This document shows positions 16,283 through 31,500 of a stretch of DNA of 64,000 nucleotides, piece after piece. This stretch comes from Molanna angustata (Eukaryota > Arthropoda > Insecta > Trichoptera > Molannidae), in NCBI GenBank assembly GCA_963576475.1, contig OY754964.1, positions 47,194,861 through 47,258,860 on the forward strand. The letters are read 5' to 3'. Position numbers and translations under genes: made by a program. How positions within the stretch are numbered: position 1 is the first letter of the stretch; each line of letters begins with the position of its first letter. Below the pieces are notes generated by a model, which saw only the letters and a list, made by a program, of their open reading frames with translations, made no database searches and was not told where the DNA came from.

Positions 16283-16599
16283 ACTTTATATTAATATGTA
16301 CCTATTTCTTTAGTATATAAGGAGATTATCCATTGAAAAATACCTTACAAGGTGAAACAATCATCTTTTTAAAAGAGGAATAAATATTTAGAGAATTATT
16401 AATCTAGTTTGATTATACCAATAGAGTTATACTATCTAAACGCTGTCTCAAACACTAAAATCAAAAGTCGAAATAACTGTATTATTATATTTGAAATGAT
16501 GAAGCCAAAGAGTATTCCAGAGTAGAGCCTAAGACAAGAATAATTAGTTGACAACGGTAGTAAGTGTAATATATATATAATACAATAAAAAGGCAAAAA

Positions 16600-19500
16600 T
16601 TAGTCCTTGGTAGATGTGTCCATTGGGCTCGCTGGCTGCGGTGAGTGAGGTAGGGATGGTGGAGGGGCGGGTATGGCAATGGGAGGGGGCACAGAAGAGG
16701 GAGAGGCCTGAGGATGATGCGGGGCAGACAATGCCGCTGATGGGACACTACCCGTTGGCACAGCAGGCTTCACAAAGCGATCGGATGGCCGGCGAATATG
16801 CTTCAATAAAGAAAAATATCTTTGAATTATAGCAGAAAATTTATTATATATTAGAGAATAACTCAGTAGTAATTTTAAATTAGAAAATCTAAATGAAATA
16901 TAACCTAAATTGAAATTTTTTTATTTAATTGCATATATGTAAACGTTGATTTTTTTCCGTAGTGAGTCAAATGATGTTTTTATTGACAAACTTTTTAACA
17001 TCTCAATAAAGACGAAGTTGGGATATTTTAGAAGAACCAGAAAAAAACATTTTGGTTCTTCGATAATATCCTTACTTCGACTCTATTGAGATGTTAAAAA
17101 GTTTGTCAGTAAAAATATCATTTGACTCCCGACAGGGAAAAAAAATCCAATGTTTCCATATATGCAATTAAAAAAATATTCGATTTACATACTTGCGTCA
17201 CTTCATTCATGCATAGCAGCTTGTATATATCACTTTGGTAACAATATTTATAAAAGTGAATGATATCTTCTAGACTAAATGTTACTAAATATAATACAAA
17301 TTTACATCCTGTGCAAGAGATGAGATATGTATTACCAAATGGAAATAATCTTCGAGTGTTTATGACCCTGACAAGCAAGATGCTGACAATGACGATGCTG
17401 ATACATTCTACAACTTACGCACAGTTCATACATTGATTTGTTGCACAATAATAAATATTAAAATTAATATAAACTTACGGGTAAATGTGGTATTGGTGGT
17501 GTAGAAGCTGCCATTGGATGAAACACTCCGGCTAGTACGGCACAACATTGCCCTCCATGATGCTGTTAACACAATTCATTTATAAACTTTACTTAAATAT
17601 ATCCCAAGTAGAGCAGGACAGGGGACCTTAATACCTATTGATTTAATCCATGTATGTTCAATGTTCGGTGATATTCAGTGATCAACAGTTATTTGGACTT
17701 TGAATTTCAGACTAAACTTCATAAATGTATTTCACAAACCGAATAAAATTTGCAGGGCAAGCATGAATCTCTATGAATGGTAGTAAATTTTAAGATAACT
17801 TGTGAAAAAAAAATCATGTGAAATTATTTTTCCTAGAGCCCTAAAGGCCCCCATTTCACATCTTTCCAAATACATTGCGCCCGCCATCTCATTACGCTGA
17901 GCTGTTTGACACTCTTGTGAATGCGAAAATACAACATTTTATCTTTGGTTTTTTATCTTTTATATATAAACAAACCGTTATAGCAGTTGTATAAAACTCA
18001 TGATCAGAATTATAACATTATAAAATTAAAAAAAAAAATAGAAATAATTAATGCGAAAGCGCCGACCGTTTGCGTATACTAATATTGATGGCTCGATGGC
18101 GCGCCCATGAGTGTGATGAAAATTTTACAATGCTCCAAATGGAGCCGGTCCATATGAAGCGACGCCGAATGACACAATCTTGAATGGGCTGCTTTAGTTA
18201 GTAGAAAATTGAGGCTTGCATGAATTTTTAAGATTTTTTAAAGTTATTGGGTGCCAACTCACAGCGTTATTGTGTTATATAAGGATCACTTAAACCAGGG
18301 GTCTCCAAACTTTCCAGCCTTAGGGCCATACTGATTACTCCAATAAGTTCCGAGGGCCAAAACCATATTATCATTGTTGCCGGTGGTAAAAAGTGAAATA
18401 GTTACACAATTTTTAGTTAAACACAATTTGCATAAATTTGCTCGTGGGCTGTTTTCTGTTTTTGGTACTACTTATTTATGTGAGAAGACCTTCTCCAAAA
18501 TGAAGTACACAAAAAATGTTTACAGATCTAAATTAACTGATGAACATTTTAAATCTCTTTTAATAATTGGTACAAGTAAAATTAGTCCACAACTACAAAC
18601 TATTGTCAGTGGAAAATCTCAATTAAATAAATCTCATTAGTATTTCATGTCATTATGCTTGTTATAAGTTAGGTTTTTATTTAAAATGTATAAAATGTTA
18701 GTTGGATTCATTTCAATAATTTGTTAGTTATTATATAAGTACCTACTGAAGTTAAATTTTCTGCATATTATACATGTCTTTACTCATTACAATTCTGTGT
18801 TTCTTTATCCAACTTATCACAAAAACAATAACAATAAGCCTACAACAATGTTATGAGTAGTTAGCCCATGTCCATATCAATGTAGATGTCATATTAATAA
18901 TTATTAAACATAAAATTAGAATACTTCAGTAAACTAAATTTAATTTGCTATAAAAATATATTCTCTAAAAGGAGTTTTCAAGTATGCTAGGTCTCCGCGG
19001 GCCGGACAAAATCTGTCCGCGGGCCGGATGTGGCCCTCGGGCCGTAGTTTGGAGACCCCTGACTTAAACTATTCTCAGAAAAAAATCATGATCTTAGATC
19101 AATTAGCTACAGTTATGAAGTTTTAGTCTGAAAACCAATTTTTATTCTAATTTCACAAAAATCCTAATATATGGGGGTTAAATCGATTGATATTGAAGTC
19201 CCCTACCACCCTGCTTATGATGATCCAACCCCCCTCTTATATCATGTATACATTATAGCAAATATTGAAAGAGAAAAATCAGTAAAGAGCATTCAGTAGA
19301 ACTGTTGGTTTGATTAAAGCTACAATAAGACAGGTCATGAAGAATCATATTAAAAAATTAACAAAAAACCACAGCGTTCAATACCAGAACTTTCATATCA
19401 CAAAACACAAGCAGCCGTACTGACTGTTTACAATCTGATTCTTAGACAGTTTTTTGTATGGCTGAAATTACCTAAGCGTCAGATACATATGTTGCAAATA

Positions 19501-22500
19501 GTAGGTAAAGCCCAAGTTGGCAAATATAAATTAATTTTCAGTATAAATCAAGCACATGTAATGTCTACCAGCGATACTGATTTACCAATTATATCATATT
19601 TATGTAAATAAAATAATAAATAATTCCTTTTAATACAAATACTGTATTTTTTAATTTAAAATATAACCTTACAAATATGATGGTTTAATAGTGAAACCTA
19701 TCTACAATTTTACATATTTTTTATAACTATTGTCTTTAAAATGTATCCCACATGCAAAATAAGAATTGGATATAATCAAAATTGTTATAATGTACATGAG
19801 TAAATGAGTTCATGTTGTAAAATGAAATAAAATGTGCATGGTTTGTCATGGGTGAAAAGCGATTAGATGATATATACCTGAGGTGGATGATAGCAACGAT
19901 GCGGATGAAGAGTGGACCCTGGGGGTTGAGGAGAGAGGGGACGCGAGGCCCCTGGTGAGCCCCGGGCCCGAGCCTATAAAACATTCACACACTTGCAACA
20001 CACTTATAATACTTGTGCCTCAACATAAAACCAAAGAAAAGTGCATGCTTTAACTTTGTTTCAAGATTATATATTCAATATTTTTAAACACAAATTTTAA
20101 AGTAGAATTGGTCAGAAACCAAACAAGAAATTTATATGACAAATACAATATTGTTAAATTAAATTGAGCATATTTTGATTAATCAAATTGAATAGTGTTT
20201 GCTGTTAAGATTTTCTTTGGATTCTGCACAAGGACACCTCGATAATTATACAAAAAATAAATGTATCTTTATAAAGCAAAAAAAATAATTTAAGTTATAA
20301 CTTTGCTATATTACCTAACAAATTGTTATGAAATTTCACATTTAATCAAAATATATTGATTATAAATAAACATTTTTTCCTTACAGGACATTTATAGAAG
20401 AAAATGAAATGATAAAACTTTTGCTATACTATTAAACTTAAAAGATAGATCAATTTTCATTCTGTACTATACAGGTATAAGTCCAAATTTAGCAAGAGAT
20501 GGCAAGGATAAGTCTAAATGCATCAAAGGTTTTAAGTAAAATTGAATTTAATAATGTAAACCAAATTTCAATTGAATATAATAAACATTTTAAACTATTG
20601 TTAACTTCATTTCTGCAAAAATAATAAGTGATGAGTAGAGACCTGAATTATTCACATATGCGATAAACTTGAATTTGTGAATTTTGCATTTGCACTTTTT
20701 TCGCGAATAACACGAATTTTCAAGTTTTAAAAAAATAAATCTAAAATTTGGCTCCTTTAGGACATTTCTTAAAAAAAACACACCATTTATCCACCATAAG
20801 AGGCAGAATTAAAAAATAATTATTGCAACTCAAATTTCTGCAGATGAAATTTACATTCAATGTATTAAATATAGGCCCGAATTATAGATTCGTTCTCCAG
20901 CTTGAGACTGGTCTTGAGAACACGTTCTCAACCAAAATGGTATTAAAGAAACAAAAGTCATTGAGCTTGATCTCAAGACCGGTCTACAAATGTATAGAAT
21001 AGTTAGAAATTGCTTCGAGACAGCTATCCCGCTGTCTTGAGAACGGTCTCAACGAGAGAAAAGGAGACAGCGCTTTACACGAAAAAGAGACGCATATAGA
21101 CACGGACGAATTTCACATTATTACTATTTTGACGTTTACATTGTTAGCGGTACTAAAATGGATCAAAATGGATCGAGAATCTTATTTAGAACCTTCTGGG
21201 AGTAATTAACGTACAATCATTCATTAACTAATCATGTGAATTAAATTTTGTAAGATTTCATAAAATTTCCGGTACATCCAGGAAATATCATGTTGTTATT
21301 CTATGCATGTTGTATCATATTTTGAAATGGCTGCCTTTCCTGGATCTATTCACTGTAGGTACACATATTCCCATAATATGCTATATGATAGATAAACGAA
21401 GAAGTATTTCATTTCCCTTTTCGAATAAAATGCTCGATATTTTCACTATTTAATCACGTATCATAATATTATGATGCATAAATTTCTCTACACTCTCGAA
21501 GATTACCAAGACAACGAATTGTCAAAATATCTATAAATAGATATTCCAACGCACTGCTACCAACATAACAATGCTGAAATTATTGCCATTCACGAGAAAA
21601 AGTACTTATTTATAGAGCTGCATGCACATTTTTTTCGAGTACGCTTTCTCGAATGAGACGGCGTACATATTTTACTTTTAATACGGATTTTCGAGCATGA
21701 TCTCAAGATGGACATGAGATGACACATTTGGAGAACGGTCTTGAGAATTATTCTATAATTTGGGCCATAGTTTAATTAAAATAAGACAACATAACTATAA
21801 GAATTTGCTGACAAAATAAATAAAGCTCTATCATATAGATGCCTTAGGTATATTAATGTCGATTAATATAGGTTTCTATCCCATAATACTGTTTTGGCAG
21901 ACAGAAGAATATACCTTATAAAAAAAAAACAAATTGGCTATGATGCGAATTATTAATTTTGAATCTAATTAAAGTTGAATGAAATAAATTGTGTTATTTT
22001 TACATAATATATAAATAAAAGTGATTCATTTATAGAGAAAAAAATAACTAGCAAATCTAAATCATGTGTTGATTTCTCTTAATTTACATATCTTTGTAGA
22101 AAATAATATCAATTTTTTAAAAATGTCACTATTTATTGAAAAATAACACCGCTTTACATAAAAAATAATGCGAATAATAATGCCACTTCTCTACAAAAAA
22201 AAAAAACGCAAATAATTCAGGTCCCTAGTAATGAGTGAAACTAGTGTGTAAGAAATATGAAGACATTCACTTGTGAGTGTCACATTACTACTTGGCACAT
22301 TTATTTTTTTTATTTTATTTTATTATTATTATTATTTTTTTTTTTTTAATTAAGTTCACAATAACATATACAAAATATAAAACAAACAAACTATATAGAA
22401 AAGATGCACAGTAAGACAAAACCTATTTCCCTTTACTAGAGTGCAAGCACTCGTGTGTAAAGGAGACAATTTAATACAAAATACACAAAATATTATACAT

Positions 22501-25500
22501 ACATAATTATTATCTATACAAAAAGAAGTTAATATAATTTACATATCAGTCAATTTTAATAAGTTTAATTTATTCTTTATTTTTCTTTTAAAATCATTAT
22601 GTTCAATTGCCAGACAATAACAATGTAATGTGAATTTATAATTTGTACGGCTAATTTATTAGTGGTTAGTGCCATTAATAAATAAACAGTGAAACAAAAC
22701 AATGTTACTATAGTTGAGTTCTAAATGAAGACATAAGAAACAATGTGGAATAAGAAGGAGTGTTGAAATAAATATAGGAAGCAAAAAGGAAAAGTCAGAG
22801 GTAGGCGTTGAAAGAAGAGAACTTAAGAAGCTTGAATAATGGATGAGCATGTATGTAAATGAAGCAATGAATATTTGTCAAGATGGATAAGTGTGACACG
22901 TTTCGATGGTATGTATGTTTTTATTTCAGTTTTTACTAAAAAATATCATGCAGGTAAATCTTGATTATAATTAGCACGCAGAGACGGACAATCATGGGAG
23001 TGAAATAAATATACATGTTGGTACACCAAAATAAAATAATACAACTGATATTTAAAAAAGCAGTACAACCACACATAGATCTTGGAAAAATAATAGGGTT
23101 ATAATTTTCTCATTACAAATAAAAAAAACTTACATTTTGCATACACTCATTGAATTGCCTTTCTTCCTCCATCTCAAGTGAAGATTCACTCTCAGAAAGA
23201 TGGCGGCAAAGAGCTTCACGACGTTCAACCTAGATTATTTATAATAGGTACATGTTAATATAAAAAGAAGGAGGAAAAAGTCAGACAACTGTTATCGGCA
23301 GAATAATATCTATTGAATAATTTATCTCAATAGATCTTTTTTTTGTAAGTTTTTTAATAAAAAACATAGTTATGCAAGTAAACATTATGCAAGTGCATAA
23401 TAATTTTATAACAAAAGCATATTAATTGTAAAACCTGTAGGTGCCTCAGTTCCCAAAATTAGTTTATAGAAGATAGACATAATATTCTATATATTGAGAT
23501 TTGAGACTCAAAATAATTTATTAATCTAAAAAAAATATTGTAAAGAGAATTTGTCACATAAGATAATTGATAATATTTGATTATCAATTATCTTATGTGA
23601 AATATAAACTCAAAAATGAAAATAATTAACTATCATATTATTAACTATCATATTATTGAAATGTGAGATGTGGGAATAATTGAGTATTAAGGTTGATAGC
23701 TAATAAACATGCGAAATAAAATAGAGTTTACCCTCTCTCCTTGAATAGCAAAATAACTGTGACATATTGTTTATATTGTTAATCACTAAGTATAACATAC
23801 AAATACTAAAAACATATTACAGAAATGATTATACCTCCAATTGTAATTTTCTTTGCAAACGTAAATTTTCCTCACGAATGCTTTTTTCTTCCATGGCGTA
23901 ACGTTGCATCTTTTCTTTGTTCTCATTTTTCGACATTGTTAATTGATTCCTAGAATAAAAATAAAAAAATTCAAATAATTATCTAAAAATGTTATCCAAC
24001 TGCAAGTGAATACTTTTAAACAATACATTTGTAGTACTGACTAATTCTTGGGAAAATATCTCTTAGCAGTATAATCAGCTCTTAGCTTGTGACCCAGGGT
24101 GTGAGAGAGTGCAGGCAGCATTGTGTGTAGTGAGAAGAACAAACACCAGAGATTTGTAAGAAATCATGAAGATGTGCGGTAGTGTCCTTATTGAGTGTCA
24201 CCAGAGAAGGTGGATAGCGGGCAGAAACCCGCCACATCTTTGTTCGTCTGTGTTTTCCACGCGTGACTTAATTGATTTATTTAGAAAGATGTGTTTAATT
24301 ACAACAGTATTTTGTGAGCGATCAACAGTCCACCACGCTGAACAATTGGAACACCTCTTGTTAAAGAGTTCTTTGTAATCAATTTGTTAATAAGCCACTG
24401 TAGTATGACTTTGAAATTAAAACTAAGGAAATACAGTATGAATAGAACACTGAGACTATTTGAACAGCCTACTGATATAAAAAAAAGTCTTACCTAAGTT
24501 TCACAACTTCAGATCGCAACGTTTGTATGTGATTACTCAAGTTAGATGCAGTATCTCCATTGTTAATGTCACTGTCAAAGAAAGCTTCTGGTTATTGATT
24601 TGTACACAAACTGTTTAGAACATTTATATAAAAATTTGTTAATAAAAAATATCACATTAAAATAATTTCTTTTGTCATTTTGATTGGATTTATTAACATA
24701 ATATTTGAAAACAATTTTTGATCTATGTATTAATTTATTATTGCACATAAAAAAATACAAATAATAGATATAAAAATGAATATGTGCAGATACTTTACCT
24801 GGGCAATGTTGGGTCAGTAACTGGTTGGTCCAGCCGAATCTGCAAAGAACGTTTCTCAGCTTCTAGTTTATCCATCCTCTTCCATAACCTGTTAACCAAA
24901 GCCTCTTGTTCTTGTTCAAGAGTATTCTCCAATTCCACCTTTGAAAACATAATATTTCAATATACAATCAACATCTTTTTTTTACTATTTATTTTTGTAC
25001 ATGATATAAACAAATGTAATGCACACTGGCTAGCTCATTACCATTAGACAATTTCATCCAAACAACCAGATTATGAAGTATGACAACATAATTATGTACA
25101 ACAGCAAAAATATTAGTAGCAAAAAACAAAAAAGAAAAGATAAAAACATTACACTAAGATGAAAAAAATAAACATAAATAAAAAAATGTAACACAAGTGC
25201 TACTACTTAATATGAAGTGTAAAATTAAGAAATTGTGTTAATTACTGTATTATTTACTGTACTGTTTTAATAAGAATTAAAATTTTGAATAAAAAAAATA
25301 CCAAGAGGACACCCAAATATTAAATTGAATTTAAATTTATAATTATATTAAATTTGTAATTCATTCTTCACTAGCATACACTAAATTATTCAACTAATAA
25401 ATTTTCCTTAATTTTAATTTAGTTCACATTCAAATCATGTTTAGAAATGTACAGTATTATGATTTTAACTGTTTTTACATCGAGAACATGTAAAAACAGT

Positions 25501-28500
25501 AAAATATTATTGTTGCATCTAACTGATAAAACATTAAAATTTTATTAATGCTCAGGCAGAAACGTATGGCTATGTTAACTTTGTATGATATACAATATTG
25601 TTTAATTTTATCAAAGTATCAAAAGAATCAAGCAAGAAACAATTTTATAAACACGTCATCGGGAATACATAAATCCTGAAAGTTTCAAAGCTTTTAACTC
25701 TGTAATAGGTCAATTTTTGATTCAAATCATCAGACATCAGACTCACTTGATGCGCGGCAAAGAATGCACAAGCACTCGCTATACTGGCACGTATTCCCAA
25801 AGACATCAGACTCACTTGATGCGTAGCAAAGAATGCACACACAGGCCCCACTGGAGAACTACATACTCCAAAGCTGTCTAACGCAACAGACACGCCGCAA
25901 TTTCAACGCTGGAGAACTACTCCAGAGCTGTCGGACACCCAAATATGAACGCACGCACACATCTCGAGCACACAAAAACTCACCTCGTCTCATCGCTACG
26001 CACGTCTTTGAACGAGGAATGATTTTGTTGGGACGCTGTCCCATCCTTCGTGTTATGCTTACGACTCGCACTCTGTCTCGCATACCCAAGGAGCTGCTCA
26101 ACCACGACAACACGACGTCTACACGACACGGTCAACACGACGCTGTCAACACGTCACTGTCAACACACGCTGTCAACACGACGACAGTCAACGAAAACTT
26201 CGAAAACGCCAACGCAAGCCAACTGTACAGTTCTGCAAATTCGACAAGAATGTTTAGATGACAATTACACTACACAGCTTATCGGACTCCACGGACTACA
26301 CAGCTTTATGTACTAACAAGCCTCACCGACACACTGCAATTGTCAACGGGCTGAACGGGAACACTGTTTCCAAAGCAATCACATCTTGATCCGTCGCAAT
26401 CATCATCAGCAACTAGGCAACAGTCCAACTAACACAAGTCTAACCATCTCTCCAAAATTGTAATGACCACAAAAATCTTCAGCAACGACTGCCTCAGCTC
26501 AGCCACACCATGACGTTCTACCAAGGTATCGTGCCATCTTCGATACCACTTGGAGGGGAGGAATGTGGAAGACCACATCTCGAAATTTCTTTCGAGCGTG
26601 CGCCTAGCGACGGCAAGTACATTTGTTTATCGCTAGGCCGAGTTCATCGCCCGCAACGTCAAACTGGTGACAATACTCCTCAACTAGGTATGACACTTCA
26701 AATAAATAAGTCTAGAATGTTCGAGGACATTGAACTTGCTACCCCCAGCGCAGCACTATTTAAGGGAGTCTACACCTCTACACGTCGTCACTTCATTTAC
26801 GTATTTCCGTCACTTCGATTCGTCACATCACGCCGACGTTCTCGACCACGCCGTCTCGCCGACACTTCATCTCTCGACCTCGCGAGCACGATGGTACTTC
26901 ACCATGTGAAGATTCGGACACTTCGAACACACCCGCTAACTCGCTCGTTATACCTACTCATCGTGAGAAAGTTCCTTTGTAAGTTATTTCATCAATTGTA
27001 AATTTACCCTTAAGCAAACTATTAATTGTGATCAATATACTCATTGTTACTTTTGACCATTCTTTCTTCTTCTCTCTAAACCACTGTCCTTGTGTTCTTA
27101 TTTCAAATCATATCCACTTGGGATATAGTAAACTCTCTTTACTGGTAACCCCTCTGGTTACCACATATATTTATTAGTAACCTATCTGGTTACTAACTAC
27201 TGTTGATTGGTAACCCATCTGGTTACCAATTAGCTTTAAGTAATTAAGTCCCTGAATGCCTCTGTGGCTTCTGGTGAGTAGTGTTTTTGCAAGCTTTCCT
27301 CTTTCTCTTTCCGTCCAATTCCTAATATCCTTTCCATTCTTTCCCCTATATTATAACAGATATTAGAATCTACACAAAATTGATTATTTCTGTAAACTTA
27401 ATTGGTCCACCAATGGAGTGTTATATTATTAATGTATAATTTGTTATTTAGACTGTATGTTTACAAAATAAAATAAATAAATAAATAAACTGATCTGGAA
27501 TTTAGTTAAAAATAGATGGCAAAATTCCAGTACAGACAAACAAGAGAAGTTAAAGAAAAGGGTGTAAAATAGCAATAAAAAAAAGACTGGGAAAGGACAA
27601 AGAGAAGAAATCAAAATCAGATGTTTATGGATAAATATTCTATCCTTACATGTAGGAAACACTAGTTAGTTGGAAGAAATTGCCATCTTTGGCAATAAAC
27701 TTGTCACTTACACAGGGTGTAAAAGAAGTGTTAAAATAATATATTTTATTAAGAATGGTAAAGAATGTGGATTCATTTTATATACAGAAAATGTAGAATT
27801 TAAAAATGAATAAAAAAAATACACAGATATATAATTAGAACAAGGTTATTATATGAAATTTGGAAAAGATAAGAATAAAGTATTGGAACAGAATTTTTCT
27901 CTCTGTTTACTTTATTAAGTAAGTCATATTAGACAGGAATAGTTCATTGTTTTGCTACCAGCAGTAAGTAAATGTAACATGAAGTTACAATTACTTATGT
28001 TATTCTTATTTATTATATTGATAATTTTTTATTTCAGTAGGTACATTGCCCATTTTTTTAAATGTATAAATAAAAAAAAATTAAAAATGTTGCATGTACA
28101 TACTATACCTGTAAAGTTTGTTAAAATGAGTTTAATTATAATCAAAATAAGATTACCTTCTCCCTGCGTAGTTGTTCTAAAATTGTTTGTTTAGCAAGAG
28201 TCTCAGCTTCTAGTTTTTCAATCTTACGCATGAGCTTGTTAACCAAACATTCTTGCTCTTGTTCCAAAGTTTGTTCTAATCTACACTTTTCTTGCCGTAG
28301 CTAAAATTAAAAACAACACACAAAGAATGAGTAAAATACAATCATTAAATAAACAGAAAGAAAATAGACAAATGTTTGCCGCATGCATATTTAAGTTTTA
28401 ATGAGTAATAAAACACTTCATCAAAATAAATAAAACCAACCTGTATTAATTTCCTTGATAGATCATTAGTTAAGCATTCTTCTTCTCTTTCATAGTGATG

Positions 28501-31500
28501 CGCTAATGTTTCTTTCTCTTTCTTTAAAGCTTGAATTTTTTTCAATAATGTATTTGAAATATACTCTTCTTCTTGTTCAGCCTTCGCTTGCTGCAGATTA
28601 AAATTATTTTCAATATGATACATGATTATATCTTAACATATTATAGAACTCCAATTGATTATTACGTCCATGACATAGGTAATCATGAGGGTTTTGATTT
28701 CACTGTTTGACGGGACTTACCCTCCTGGATTATATTATTATATTACAACCAATACTTTTTTACTACACAAAAAAAATCAATTTTATATAAGAAAACACTA
28801 GGTAGGTAAAATCTTAAAAACACCCCATGTTTAATTAAATAAGAATCTCTTTCGAATATCTTTTTAGGCTCATAAAAGTCATTCTCATTTGTGTAAAACA
28901 CAACACATAGGTGTTTTGATTTATTTTATAAATAATTAAATGTATCAAAAATTAATCCATTAATTATTATGTGATGTGTTTCGAGATAAAAAAAATAATA
29001 CTTACAATACTGACAGAAGCTTGTCTCAAAGTTCGATTTTCTTCTTGCAAAGATTTGACCCTAATTTTATATGTTTCCAGTTCCACTTTCAGCACCCTTC
29101 AAAAATAATATAATACAATGTTTTATAATAATAATAATAATAAAACACTTTTATTGATTTATACAACGTGGCGGACTTATTGCCCGCAGGCAATCTCTAC
29201 CAGTAGACAGTATTTGTTATTTTGTATACAATATATGCCTTTAATTTGTATGGAAATGATGAATCTGATAATATATTTTCTGCAAGAAATACAAGAAAAA
29301 GATTAGTGAAGCCATACTTTTCATTAAATCTTGATACATAGTTACTAAGTAAATAAAGTAGGTATAACCAAAGATACACATACATATAGCATACCAATTC
29401 ATTTCACATGTCAGATCCTTGCATGTCTATCTTTTAAATGGCACGCCTGTAGCTGATAATCAAGTAGATTGCACAACATTTGATTTTTTTGGTGGTGGAG
29501 GTAGCAAACCGCCACGAATCCGCTTGTATGAAATTTTATTTGTGCATGAATCCTCGGTGTGCCAGTTACTGGCATATGCCATTTATTGGCATACAAGTTA
29601 CTTACACATACCCAATTTAATGGTATGTGTATCCCTGGCTTAAAATACGGATATTAGATGTAACAAGAATACAAAACAATACCTACCTAGGATCAATCAA
29701 TTATGTGTCAAACAATATTGTATTATGTTATGGATTAAGTAAGATATTATGTATGTGTATAGTTGGGTTTGTAATAAAGATTTGTTTTTATTTTTAAAAT
29801 ATAAAAAAATAACAACTTTTCTGAATTTGCAGATCATACTATAGAAAATAATCGCAGTTTCGATAGTAATACTGGTTTTCAAATTTTACGTGTTCAAAAA
29901 CAGGGCCATAGATTGGATAATTTAGAAGCATTAGAAATTAGGAAATCAATAAACAAAGTCGAAAATATTATAAATAATCAAATTTTAACAAATAGTCCGC
30001 TCATCAATAATATGTTTCCTCTAAAATTGACCTGACCCCCGTTACTATCTCCCTCGGCCTCTCTACTCGCGCCTCTCATTGACAGCGCCACCGGCAGTAA
30101 CACACAAACGTAGAGTTAGTTGGTATCCGTCCTGACGAGGAAGCAGTATGCTTCAAAACCGGTTTTAAAAAAAAAATAAAGATTTAGAAACATATTTACA
30201 AAACATACATAGAATTTGCTCGATGCTAGACAAAATCTATAGGTTTTGGCGTGCTAAGCATCGACTTAAGTAATGAGAATGTTTTCAAATATGGCCCTTA
30301 GGTGTGATTGACCCTTTATTCAGTATATTGGACTGATTTTTTTTTATTTTATTTCTCTCATTCTTATTTTTCACAATTTCATTTGAATAGTTGTGCCAAT
30401 ATTTTCAATGTTCAACCTTCCCTTTGAAGAACAGTTTTTTTCTTTACAACTATTATAATGTTAATAATATTGAGACAAACATAATACAATGTAAATAAAA
30501 ATATATTCATCACATTTGAGCTAAAAAAATGTGCAACTCATTGAACTTTAATAAAAAAAATATCTTATAAAATATGTACATTTTATTATTTTTTCATATC
30601 AAAAAAGAATGTAGATAAAACATGTTATGCAGAATATAATGCATAAATATTGAATAATTATTTTTTATCAGTTACATTTATAAACCATTATGATAATAAA
30701 AATAATGAAACTAAATGTACATTACTGTAATGCTAACAAAAATAGTCTAATAAATGTAGATGTAATATATATTGTGTCAAATTCATGGAAAACAAGTTCA
30801 TGTTATAAAGTACTGCATAAAGATAAATGTTTACCGTTAATAAATACAATAAAACAGTGGGAAATATGTTCTTTGTAATATGTTTTCCATTGAATTAAAA
30901 GTGAAGGAAAGAAAAATAACAAATACATATTCGAAATAAGACTTAAATGAAGATGGTGTTGACACAATCCCTCACCTCACCAACATTCATGCATAGCCAT
31001 ATGTTCATCAATTATTCAAGCTTTTTAAATTTCTCTCTTTCAGCATGTCATTCACAGGGTTGTGTCATTCTTTTCTCGGATAACCCAGACCTCTTGTTCC
31101 ATTCTAATCGGGTTTGTATAATGTTTATAATGCAGCCTTCCCAAGTGCCCAAACCATCTCAATATGTTCACTCAGAAAAAGATACTGTCATATATATGTC
31201 CTCGTACATCTCCTCACTTCACCCTCTAACAGACACACCCTCACAATTTTTTGTTTTTATATTTATTTAAAGAAAAAAAATATGGTTATTAGTTATGTGT
31301 GATAAATCATACTTGAATTTTCGGTGTTTATTTAAAATTTGTAATATCAGCACAAATTATGTGACAAATATGTACTGTAAAATATTGCATTCATCGCTTA
31401 GTGAGGCGATGAATTCAATTGTACCAGTTTTTAATAAATATTGCATCAATTTGTTTTATTTATAGTTTAAAGAAAGAAAAAAAACATATATGTATATATT

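Noticed and set aside
25833..27001. Reading frames of 142 and 163 codons in the GC-rich intronic block
   Set aside because: No protein domain, overlapping frames on both strands, and they span the presumed polypurine tract and LTR.
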